7,434 nt of DNA, taken from positions 1-7,434 of the forward strand of contig CALKAA010000373.1 of NCBI GenBank assembly GCA_937983495.1. The letters run 5' to 3'. The position numbers were made by a program, and so were the translations under genes. This DNA is from an uncultured Gemmobacter sp. Lineage in GTDB: Bacteria; Pseudomonadota; Alphaproteobacteria; Rhodobacterales; Rhodobacteraceae. Every line of letters begins with the position of its first letter. Position 1 is the first letter of the stretch. A model generated the notes under the pieces. That model did no database searches, was not told the origin of the DNA, and saw only the letters and a program-made list of their open reading frames with translations. This document shows, piece by piece, positions 1 through 6,171 of the stretch.

Positions 1-1
1 G

Positions 2-247
2 GATTGGCGCAGCCTTGCCACGCTGGTCGAGGTGGATTCGCTGCCGATCATCGTGGCCATGGTGCGCGAGGGGCGCTTTCTCAGCGTGTTGCCCGCCCAT
101 GTGGCCGAACGCTTTCCCGATCTGCCCTGCCTGCCCCTGCCCGCCGATCACGACCAGCGCGTGCTGCTGACCTGGCGCAAGGGTGCACGGGCCGAGAAGG
201 TGGCAAGCCTGCTGCTTTCCGAACTGGGCATCGCGCGCGATCAGTGA
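2..247 (+). CDS. LysR-type transcriptional regulator, C-terminal fragment (5' end outside window)
   Basis: This is an open frame entering from the left edge, with 81 codons before a TGA. The residues read like the end of a LysR substrate-binding domain: a VEVDSLP stretch, the helix IIVAMVREGRFLSVLP (the usual 'V..G.G...LP' element), then a short beta strand (VLLTWRKGAR) and a closing helix ending LLSELG. LysR proteins are cytoplasmic DNA-binding regulators that sense a small molecule with this domain. The DNA-binding helix-turn-helix lies outside the window, so the family call rests on the C-terminal third only. The gene converges on the GMC oxidoreductase gene, with 7 nt between the stops. 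Its own promoter, and probably its main target, lie to the left. It might regulate the polyol operon, but nothing in this window shows that. Confidence 0.7.
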   Translation, partial: DWRSLATLVEVDSLPIIVAMVREGRFLSVLPAHVAERFPDLPCLPLPADHDQRVLLTWRKGARAEKVASLLLSELGIARDQ

Positions 248-273
248 CCCAGGATCAACGACCCAGGATCAGC
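246..273. repeat. 14-bp tandem direct duplication at the convergent stop codons
   Basis: Two adjacent 14-bp units, GACCCAGGATCAAC (246-259) and GACCCAGGATCAGC (260-273), differ at one base. The array starts inside the LysR stop codon and contains the GMC stop (255-257, minus strand) plus the last codons of the GMC gene. Removing one unit would leave the GMC protein ending in -ILGH instead of -ILGR, and its stop would move to 241-243, overlapping the LysR end. The duplication is thus a plausible recent change that separated the two convergent reading frames. Confidence 0.75.
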
Positions 274-1823
274 TCTGCCGCACGGCTGGCCAGCGCCAGC
301 GTGGGGGCATTGGTATTTGCCGCCGGGATCACCGGCATCGCAGAGGCATCGGCAACACGCAGGCCCCGAACGCCCCGCACCCGCAAATCGGCCTCCAACA
401 CGCGACCAAGCGCACAAGTGCCAACGGGGTGGTAATTCGTCTTCACCGTCGCGCGGATATGGGCATCAATGGCCTCGGCATCAAAGCGCGCCGGCATCAG
501 CGCCCCCGTCACTATCCCGGCCAGCGGTTCTGCCGCCAGAATGGCCCGCGCCGCCGCGATCCCGTCGCGCATCGCCTGAAAATCCGCCGCCACGCGCAGA
601 AAACCGGGGTCCACCAGCGGCAGGCCATCCGGGTCTGCCGGGTTGAGGCGGACCGAACCACGCGATTGCGGGCGCGCAAGGCAGGGTGTCAGCGTCAGGC
701 CCCAGGTCGGGTCCAGCCCGCTGACCGTACGATCCAGATAGACCGTTGGCACACAATATAGCTGGATCAAGGGGCGCGGATCATCGCCCATCGGCAGAAA
801 GGCGCAGGCCTCCACCCCGGTTGAGGTCACAGGCCCGCCGCGTGTCAGCAGATAGCGCAAGCCATGGCGCAGCATGGCAAAGCCACGATCCTGCCCGAAA
901 TAGCCCATGCCGCGGCGCAGCCCGCTGATCACCGGCACCTCGCAATGGTCTTGCAAGCCCTGCCCCACGCCCGCCAGATCGGCCCGCACCGGCACCCCTG
1001 CCGCGTGCAACTGCGCCTGAGGGCCAAGCCCCGAGCGCAGCATCAGATGCGGGCTCGCCAGTGCGCCAGCGGTCAAGATCCCCTCGCGCGCGGCCTCGGC
1101 CTGGCGGGTCTGGCGGCCATCGTGATATTCGGCCCCCACCACCCGGTCGCCCTGCATCAGCAGCCGCGTCACCCGCGCGCCCGTCACCAAGCGCAACAGC
1201 GGGTTGCCCTTCAGCGGTACGAGAAACGCCTTGGCCGCCGAACAGCGCCGCCGCGCCCGCCCGTCGATCGTGTGCTGCATCCGCCCGGCCCCCGCCTGCA
1301 CCGGGCCGTTGAAATCCTCGTTCAAGGGAATGCCGATTGTCGCGCAGGCCGCCAGAAACGCCGCCGTCACCGGGTTCATATGGCCTAGATGCGACACTTT
1401 CAGCGGGCCATCCGTGCCGTGATGGCGGCCGCCCAACTCGGCATTGCCTTCCATCCCGGTGAAGTGCCGCAGCATGGCAGCCGCCCCCCAGCCTGCATCG
1501 CCACTCGCCTCGGCCCAAGCCTCATAGTCCTGCGCCTGCCCGCGCAGATAGACCATGGCATTGATCGCAGATCCACCGCCCAACAGCCGCCCTTGCGGGA
1601 TGATCATGCTGCGCCCATCCAGCTGCGGCTGTGGCACCGTGGGGTAGTATTTCAGGAAGCGTTCGGAGTTCAGGAATTTCATGTAACCCGCCGGAAGGTC
1701 CAGCAGCGGATGGCCGCGCGCCGGGCCTTCCTCCAGCACCAGAACCTCGGCCCCCGCCTCCACCAGCCGCGCCGCGATCAGACACCCCGCCGAACCCGCG
1801 CCAATGACGATGTAATCAACCAT
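255..1823 (-). CDS. GMC family FAD-dependent alcohol oxidoreductase (choline dehydrogenase-like)
   Basis: A 522-residue flavoprotein predicted to oxidise a primary or secondary alcohol and pass electrons from FAD to an acceptor. The N-terminus carries the FAD-binding fold (IGAGSAG, G8/G10/G13, with acidic E31-E32 at the ribose-binding strand). The first GMC signature is around 78-95 (GRLLGGGSAINAMVYLRG) and the second around 248-262 (TAGALASPHLML). Catalytic His is H465 (NYHPVGTC) and the partner Asn is N505 (NTNAP), aligned by eye with choline oxidase and BetA. Length is normal for the family. No signal peptide or membrane helix is visible, so it is probably cytoplasmic. It is the last gene of the operon and its ATG overlaps the xylulokinase stop by 8 nt, implying coupled translation. 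The ribosome site is weak (AGGCG about 10 nt upstream). By context it may oxidise a polyol or a derived aldehyde; the name choline dehydrogenase would be unsafe. Confidence 0.92.
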   Translation of the reverse strand: MVDYIVIGAGSAGCLIAARLVEAGAEVLVLEEGPARGHPLLDLPAGYMKFLNSERFLKYYPTVPQPQLDGRSMIIPQGRLLGGGSAINAMVYLRGQAQDYEAWAEASGDAGWGAAAMLRHFTGMEGNAELGGRHHGTDGPLKVSHLGHMNPVTAAFLAACATIGIPLNEDFNGPVQAGAGRMQHTIDGRARRRCSAAKAFLVPLKGNPLLRLVTGARVTRLLMQGDRVVGAEYHDGRQTRQAEAAREGILTAGALASPHLMLRSGLGPQAQLHAAGVPVRADLAGVGQGLQDHCEVPVISGLRRGMGYFGQDRGFAMLRHGLRYLLTRGGPVTSTGVEACAFLPMGDDPRPLIQLYCVPTVYLDRTVSGLDPTWGLTLTPCLARPQSRGSVRLNPADPDGLPLVDPGFLRVAADFQAMRDGIAAARAILAAEPLAGIVTGALMPARFDAEAIDAHIRATVKTNYHPVGTCALGRVLEADLRVRGVRGLRVADASAMPVIPAANTNAPTLALASRAAELILGR

Positions 1824-3261
1824 TGTTCAACGCCTGATAAACCGCCCGGAACCGGGCGCGGCGCGCGCCATAGGCCTCGGCCAGTGCTGGATCGGGCTGC
1901 ACCTCGGCGCGCAGGCCGGGGGCGGCGAAATCCTTGGGCTGGAAACGCGGCGAAAGGCAGGCTCGCGCCAGTTTGGCAGCGCCATAGGCTGCGCCGAAAT
2001 CCCCTGCCTCGGGGATCAGCAGCGTGAGACCGGTTGCCGCTGCGATGATCCGCAGCCAAGCGTTCGATCTTGCCCCGCCGCCCACAGCATAAACCGCACC
2101 CAAAGGGCCGCCGGTGCGGGTCAGCGCATCATGGCAATCGGCAAAGGCGAAGCCCACGCCCTCCATGACCGCCTGCACCAGCGCCGCCGGGTCGGTGCCC
2201 GCCGACAGACCAATGAAAGCCCCCCGCGCAGCCGGGTTGTTATGTGGTGTCCGCTCGCCCGACAGATAGGGAAGGAAAGTCACCTCTGATGGCACCATCA
2301 CCTGATCGGGCACCAGCCCGGCCAGCGCGGGCGCGGTGCCGCCCAGTTGTCGCGCCAGCCAAGTGAGACTATCCACCGCCGAGAGCGTCACCCCCATCTG
2401 ATGCCAGCGCCCCGGCACCGCATGGCAAAAGGCATGCACCGCCTCTGCGGTATTGGGGGCAAAGCGTTCGGTCGCGGTGAACAAGACGCCCGAGGTGCCC
2501 AAGCTCAGGAACCCCGCCCCCGGAGCCAGCAACCCCATGCCGCAGGCCGTGGCCGCATTATCGCCGCCGCCGCCTGCCACTGGCACGCGGGCCACACCCC
2601 ATTCCGCCGCCACCTCGGCCCGCAAGACACCCGATTGCGCTGTGCCCTCGATCACCGCGGGCATCTGGCTTTCGCTCAGACCCGTGGCCTCCAGCAAGGG
2701 GGCCGACCAGCGCCGCGCCGCCACGTCAAGCCACAGCGTTCCGGCAGCATCCGACATATCGGAGGCATGGGTGCCGGTCAGCCACAGGCGCACATAATCC
2801 TTGGGCAACAGCACCCTGGCGATGCGGGCGAACAGCTCCGGCTCGTGTTTGGCCACCCACAAGAGCTTGGGCGCGGTAAAGCCCGCCATGGCGATATTGC
2901 CGCCAATGCCGCGCACATCGACCCGCGCCTCCAATTCGGCACATTCCGCGCCAGATCGCCCGTCATTCCACAGGATGCAGGGCCGCAGGGGCCGGTCATC
3001 GGCCCCGAGCAGCGTGGCCCCATGCATCTGCCCCGACAGCCCCACCGAGGCCAGTGTGGCAAATTCTGCCGGATGCGCGGCGCGCAGGCCCGACACCGCC
3101 TTGCGCGTGGCGGCGATCCAATCTTCCGGGTCTTGCTCGGACCAGCCGGGTTTCGGGCGGCTGACGTGCAAGCCCGCATCATGGCTGCCGATGACGCGCG
3201 CGGCGTCATCCATCAAGAGCGCCTTCACACCGGAGGTGCCAATGTCGATCCCCAGATGCAC
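1816..3261 (-). CDS. xylB: Xylulokinase (FGGY carbohydrate kinase)
   Basis: A 481-residue cytoplasmic kinase expected to convert D-xylulose plus ATP to D-xylulose 5-phosphate. Visible elements are the N-terminal phosphate-binding motif (GIDIGTSGVK, D6), the sugar-site GQMHG (M79, H80), SDAAGT (170-175), GGGGDNAA with the catalytic base D234, YLSGERTPHNNP (332-343) and the ATP-side GGGARSNAW (394-402). Length matches E. coli XylB (about 484). The start codon is GTG (3259-3261); the next Met (residue 17) lies inside the first nucleotide-binding motif, so the GTG must be right. It begins 4 nt after the upstream dehydrogenase stop with only a poor purine stretch before it, so translation is probably coupled. 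Its 3' end overlaps the GMC gene by 8 nt. The kinase ties the dehydrogenases to D-xylulose, the oxidation product of xylitol and D-arabinitol. In Rhodobacter mtl/smo operons a related kinase has the same position. A related ketose cannot be excluded as substrate. Confidence 0.93.
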   Translation of the reverse strand: MHLGIDIGTSGVKALLMDDAARVIGSHDAGLHVSRPKPGWSEQDPEDWIAATRKAVSGLRAAHPAEFATLASVGLSGQMHGATLLGADDRPLRPCILWNDGRSGAECAELEARVDVRGIGGNIAMAGFTAPKLLWVAKHEPELFARIARVLLPKDYVRLWLTGTHASDMSDAAGTLWLDVAARRWSAPLLEATGLSESQMPAVIEGTAQSGVLRAEVAAEWGVARVPVAGGGGDNAATACGMGLLAPGAGFLSLGTSGVLFTATERFAPNTAEAVHAFCHAVPGRWHQMGVTLSAVDSLTWLARQLGGTAPALAGLVPDQVMVPSEVTFLPYLSGERTPHNNPAARGAFIGLSAGTDPAALVQAVMEGVGFAFADCHDALTRTGGPLGAVYAVGGGARSNAWLRIIAAATGLTLLIPEAGDFGAAYGAAKLARACLSPRFQPKDFAAPGLRAEVQPDPALAEAYGARRARFRAVYQALNNG

Positions 3262-3265
3262 CCGC

Positions 3266-4303
3266 TCAGCCCCGCATGCTGATCTGGATCTTCACATCCG
3301 TGGGCAGGGCCTCCACCGCGCGGTCAAAGGCCGCGATGCTGTCTGCAAAGGGCAGCGTGGCCGAGATCAGCGGCTTGAGGTTCACCTTGCCCGACCCCAT
3401 CAGCGCAATCGCCCGGTCATAGACATTGGCATAGCGGAAGACCGTCTCCACCCGCGCCTCGCGCGCTTGCAGGCCCACGATGTCGAACGGCACCGGGTCC
3501 ACCGGCATGCCCACCAGCACGATGGCCCCGCCAGGTGCCACGATCTGCGGCAGGTCCAGAATGGCGCTGGCCGCCCCTGAACATTCAAACACCACATCGG
3601 CACCCCAGCCAGCGGTTTCTTGGGCCACCACATCGCGCAAGGGCCGCTCGCGCAGGTTCACCGCCGTGATGCCAGGATATTGCGCGATAATGTCGAGCTT
3701 CGGTTGCGCCAGATCGGAGATGATCACCCGCGCACAGCCCCCGGCCAGCGCGGCCAAGGCCACCATCATGCCAATCGGCCCGGCCCCGGTCACCACTGCC
3801 ACATCGCCCGGCCTGATTTTCGCCCGCAAAGCCGCCTGCATGCCGATGGCAAAGGGCTCTACCATCGCGCCCTCGGCATAGCTCACGCTCTCGGGCAGCT
3901 TGTAGGTATAGGCCGCCGGATGCACCACCTCCGGCGCAAGACAGCCATGCACCGGCGGCGTGGCCCAGAACTGCACCGCCGGATCGACGTTATAGATGCC
4001 CAGCTTGCTGGCCTTGGAGTTCGGGTCAGGAATGCCCGGCTCCATACAGACCCGATCCCCGACCGCCAGATGAGTGACAGCAGCGCCGACGGCGATCACC
4101 TCGCCCGCTGCCTCATGCCCCAAGACCATCGGCGCATTCACCACAAAAGGCCCGATCTTGCCATGGGTATAGTAATGCACGTCAGACCCGCACACGCCCA
4201 CGGTATCCACCGCGATCTTCACGTCATGCGAGCCAACCTCTTGCGGCAGGTCGATCTCGCGCAGGGCAAGACGGCCCTTTTCCTCCAGAACCAGCGCCTT
4301 CAT
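3266..4303 (-). CDS. NAD-dependent polyol dehydrogenase of the xylitol/sorbitol dehydrogenase group (MDR superfamily)
   Basis: A 345-residue zinc dehydrogenase, probably oxidising xylitol (or sorbitol) at C2 to the ketose. The catalytic zinc site is intact: C38 (GVCGSDVHYY), H63-E64 (GHEAAGE) and E149 (VEPFAIG). The Rossmann motif is GAGPIG (173-178), with D197 at the end of beta-2 favouring NAD over NADP. The HYYTHGKIG and ATPP-HG motifs are typical of sorbitol/xylitol dehydrogenases. The four structural-zinc cysteines are replaced by D93, S96, S99 and D107 at exactly the canonical spacing, so only one zinc is expected. The open frame extends upstream to 4522, but that extension overlaps the previous gene and is not dehydrogenase-like. 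The ATG at 4303 has a strong ribosome site (GGAGGT, 6 nt) and begins the conserved MKALVLEE. It overlaps the upstream stop as ATGA. With xylulokinase next, the likely step is xylitol to D-xylulose; substrate is inferred. Confidence 0.9.
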   Translation of the reverse strand: MKALVLEEKGRLALREIDLPQEVGSHDVKIAVDTVGVCGSDVHYYTHGKIGPFVVNAPMVLGHEAAGEVIAVGAAVTHLAVGDRVCMEPGIPDPNSKASKLGIYNVDPAVQFWATPPVHGCLAPEVVHPAAYTYKLPESVSYAEGAMVEPFAIGMQAALRAKIRPGDVAVVTGAGPIGMMVALAALAGGCARVIISDLAQPKLDIIAQYPGITAVNLRERPLRDVVAQETAGWGADVVFECSGAASAILDLPQIVAPGGAIVLVGMPVDPVPFDIVGLQAREARVETVFRYANVYDRAIALMGSGKVNLKPLISATLPFADSIAAFDRAVEALPTDVKIQISMRG

Positions 4304-5394
4304 GCTGCCACCTCCGGCTCCAGAATGACCTTGAGAGAAGCGCGACCATCGGCGGCAATCTCGATCCCCTCGCGAAAGCGCGACAGCGGCAGACTGTGGG
4401 TCAGAATATCCTCCATCGGCAAGCGCCCCTCGGCAATCATGCGAATGGCATGGGGATAGGTATTGGGCGAGAGATGCGCGCCGTGGATGTTCAATTCCTT
4501 GCTGTCGCCGATGATGGTCCAATCCACCGTCACCGGGTCTTTGAACACCGAAAACTCCACAAAAGTGCCCAGCTTGCGAATGGCCAGCAGCCCCTGTTCC
4601 ACCGATTTACCCGCGCCCGTGGCCTCGATATAGACATCGCAGCCATAGCCATCGGTCAGATCGCGGATCGCCTGCACCACATCCATTTCCGCCGGGTTCA
4701 TCACGATATCCGCACCGCAGCGTTTGGCCAGTTCCAACCGATGCGGGTTCAGGTCCAGCGCAATCAGCTTGGCCGGGTTCTTCATCCGCGCCGCCGCCAC
4801 CATGCCAAGACCAAGAGCGCCGCAGCCCGAAATCACCACCACATCGTTGAAGCCGATATTGCCCCGGTTCACCGCATGGATCGAACAGCCCAAGGGTTCG
4901 ACAAACACGCCGTGGCGCGGGTCCATCCCCTCGGGCAGGCGATAGTTGCGCGATTTGGCAGGGAAGATCATATACTCCGCCCAAGACCCTTGGGTGATCC
5001 GGTGAAATCCATAAAGATCATGGGGTTGGCACATCCAGTAATTGCCCTCGCGGCAGAACCGGCATTCACCACAGGGCACGATCTGCTCTGACACCGCGAC
5101 ATCGCCCACGGCCAGCCCATGCAGCGCACCCGCGCCTTCGCCAAGCGCCACCACGCGGCCCACAAATTCATGGCCGGGGATCACATCGGTTTCGACGTAA
5201 GCCTTGCGATTGGCATCGCCCCAGAACATCGGCGTGCCCTGAAAGCATTTCACATCGCCCGCGCAGATGCCCGCTGCGATCACCTTCACCAGCACTTCGC
5301 CGGGGCCGGGTTGCCGCACAGGCCGGGTTTCCAGACGGTAATCGCCCGGCCCATGGCAGACAACCGCTTGCATCACTTCAGGAATTTGGCTCAT
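4300..5394 (-). CDS. Zinc-dependent polyol dehydrogenase, EltD (erythritol/L-threitol dehydrogenase)-like
   Basis: A 364-residue MDR-superfamily dehydrogenase. The catalytic zinc ligands are C44 (GICAGD), H75-E76 (PGHEFVG) and E166 (VEPLGC). A full structural zinc lobe is present: C108, C111, C114, C122. The nucleotide motif is GCGALG (190-195), with D214 after beta-2 pointing to NAD. From memory, the pattern MQAVVCHGPxDYRLE, MFWGD-NR, VSEQIVPC, MCQPHDLYGF, DVYIE-TG and the GAHLSP block strongly resembles EltD of Mycolicibacterium smegmatis, which oxidises erythritol and L-threitol to erythrulose. An alignment would be needed to quantify this. G46 stands where most family members have Ser/Thr of the proton relay. 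The gene begins 6 nt after the SDR stop; GGTGA overlapping that stop is a likely ribosome site. It ends in an ATGA overlap with the next dehydrogenase. Substrate could be a tetritol, pentitol or hexitol. Confidence 0.88.
   Translation of the reverse strand: MSQIPEVMQAVVCHGPGDYRLETRPVRQPGPGEVLVKVIAAGICAGDVKCFQGTPMFWGDANRKAYVETDVIPGHEFVGRVVALGEGAGALHGLAVGDVAVSEQIVPCGECRFCREGNYWMCQPHDLYGFHRITQGSWAEYMIFPAKSRNYRLPEGMDPRHGVFVEPLGCSIHAVNRGNIGFNDVVVISGCGALGLGMVAAARMKNPAKLIALDLNPHRLELAKRCGADIVMNPAEMDVVQAIRDLTDGYGCDVYIEATGAGKSVEQGLLAIRKLGTFVEFSVFKDPVTVDWTIIGDSKELNIHGAHLSPNTYPHAIRMIAEGRLPMEDILTHSLPLSRFREGIEIAADGRASLKVILEPEVAA
4310..4315 (-). promoter_or_regulatory. Ribosome binding site that fixes the start of the xylitol dehydrogenase-like gene
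   Basis: GGAGGT on the minus strand lies 6 nt before the ATG at 4301-4303. It is the closest match to the full Shine-Dalgarno sequence in the window and supports this start over the upstream extension to 4522. It lies inside the last codons of the EltD-like gene. Confidence 0.85.
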
Positions 5395-5400
5395 CTTTGG

Positions 5401-6168
5401 TCACCAGCAGGTATAGCCGCCATCCGCCGTCACGACCGAGCCGGTCATGTAGCTGGAGGCGCTTGAGGCAAGGAACAGAACGATGGAGGCGATCTCCTCC
5501 GGCTGGCCCGCGCGGGCCATCGGGGTCAGCTCCATCCATTTGGCCGCCATGACCGGATCATCCACCATGGCATATTTGGTCATCTGCGTTTCGATATAGC
5601 CCGGTGCCACGGCATTCACCCGCACACCCCGCCCGGCCCACTCCGCCCCCATCGAGCGCACCAGATGATGCACCGCCGCCTTTGAGGCGTTGTAATAGCT
5701 CTGGTTTTGCGGGCGGTTGGAAATATCGCCCGAGATCGAGCCGATGGCGACGATGGAGCCCTTGCCCGCCGTCAGCATCTGCCCGCCAAAGGCCCGCGCG
5801 GTATACAGAACGCCGTAGAAATTGGTGTTCATCACATCGTGCACCAGCGCATCGCCCGCCAGTTCGGCAGCAGTGCCAGACCGCGCAATGCCCGCATTCG
5901 CCACCACCACATCCAGCGGCCCCAGTTTGGCGGCCAGCGCATCAGCGGCGGCGCTGTCAGTCACGTCCAGCACCTGCCATTCGGCGCTGTGCCCCGCCGC
6001 CGCCAGATCGCCCGCCACCTTTGCCAACAAAGCCTCGTCGCGCGCGGTGAGGATGACATGCGCCCCCGCCTCGGCCAATGCCTGCGCGCAGGCCAGACCG
6101 ATGCCTTGGCTCGCCCCCGTCACCAGCGCACGCTGGCCCTTCAGGCTGAACCTCTCCAGAATGCCCAT
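5401..6168 (-). CDS. Short-chain polyol dehydrogenase (galactitol/threitol/arabinitol dehydrogenase-like SDR)
   Basis: A 255-residue classical SDR. The cofactor motif is TGASQGIG (17-24) and NAG is at 91-93. The active-site residues are N116 (NTNFYG), S144 (IGSISG), Y159 and K163 (YNASK), the same numbering I recall for Rhodobacter sphaeroides galactitol dehydrogenase, including the 15-residue Ser-Tyr spacing with the NRPQ segment. The C-terminus GGYTCW also matches that enzyme's terminal Trp. The end of beta-2 reads TARDE (R43) rather than carrying the acidic residue of strictly NAD-dependent relatives, so NADP use is possible. No signal peptide is seen, so it is cytoplasmic. It starts 3 nt after the ATPase stop with GTGAGG as ribosome site. 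It occupies the position of SmoS (sorbitol dehydrogenase) in the smo operon. It likely oxidises a secondary hydroxyl of the imported polyol to a ketose; D-threitol, D-arabinitol, sorbitol and galactitol are all possible. Confidence 0.9.
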   Translation of the reverse strand: MGILERFSLKGQRALVTGASQGIGLACAQALAEAGAHVILTARDEALLAKVAGDLAAAGHSAEWQVLDVTDSAAADALAAKLGPLDVVVANAGIARSGTAAELAGDALVHDVMNTNFYGVLYTARAFGGQMLTAGKGSIVAIGSISGDISNRPQNQSYYNASKAAVHHLVRSMGAEWAGRGVRVNAVAPGYIETQMTKYAMVDDPVMAAKWMELTPMARAGQPEEIASIVLFLASSASSYMTGSVVTADGGYTCW

Positions 6169-6171
6169 GGC

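Noticed and set aside
245..300. Possible bidirectional terminator between the convergent genes
   Set aside because: The spacing is only 7 nt. I see direct repeats and a 10-bp palindrome (GCTGGCCAGC, 285-294) inside coding sequence, but no stem-loop followed by a T run on either strand.
4..435. Plus-strand open frame of 143 codons at the left edge, and GTG at 32 as a start for the LysR tail
   Set aside because: The 143-codon frame crosses both convergent genes and looks like random high-GC translation. The LysR reading frame continues upstream of 32 to the window edge with family-like residues, so 32 is not a start.
781..1518. Minus-strand open frame of 245 codons inside the GMC gene
   Set aside because: It is an alternate frame of the GMC gene, Gly/Arg/Ala-rich, with no conserved motif. 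The GMC frame accounts for the sequence fully.
2347..3282. Long plus-strand open frame (311 codons) antisense to xylulokinase
   Set aside because: Composition is rich in His, Arg, Pro and Gln with no motif. It mirrors a well-supported minus-strand gene, as expected from high-GC third positions.
3266..4303. Loss of structural zinc cysteines as evidence of a decaying pseudogene
   Set aside because: The frame is intact, catalytic zinc and cofactor motifs are present, and other functional xylitol dehydrogenases are known without the structural zinc.
4304..4522. 73-residue N-terminal extension of the xylitol dehydrogenase-like protein
   Set aside because: It overlaps the EltD-like gene out of frame, has no resemblance to the family, and a strong ribosome site marks the internal ATG at 4303 as the true start.
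3620..5091. Two plus-strand open frames (3620-4459 and 4396-5091) antisense to the zinc dehydrogenases
   Set aside because: These are shadow frames of two genes with complete catalytic motifs. No domain is visible and the composition is unlike a real protein.
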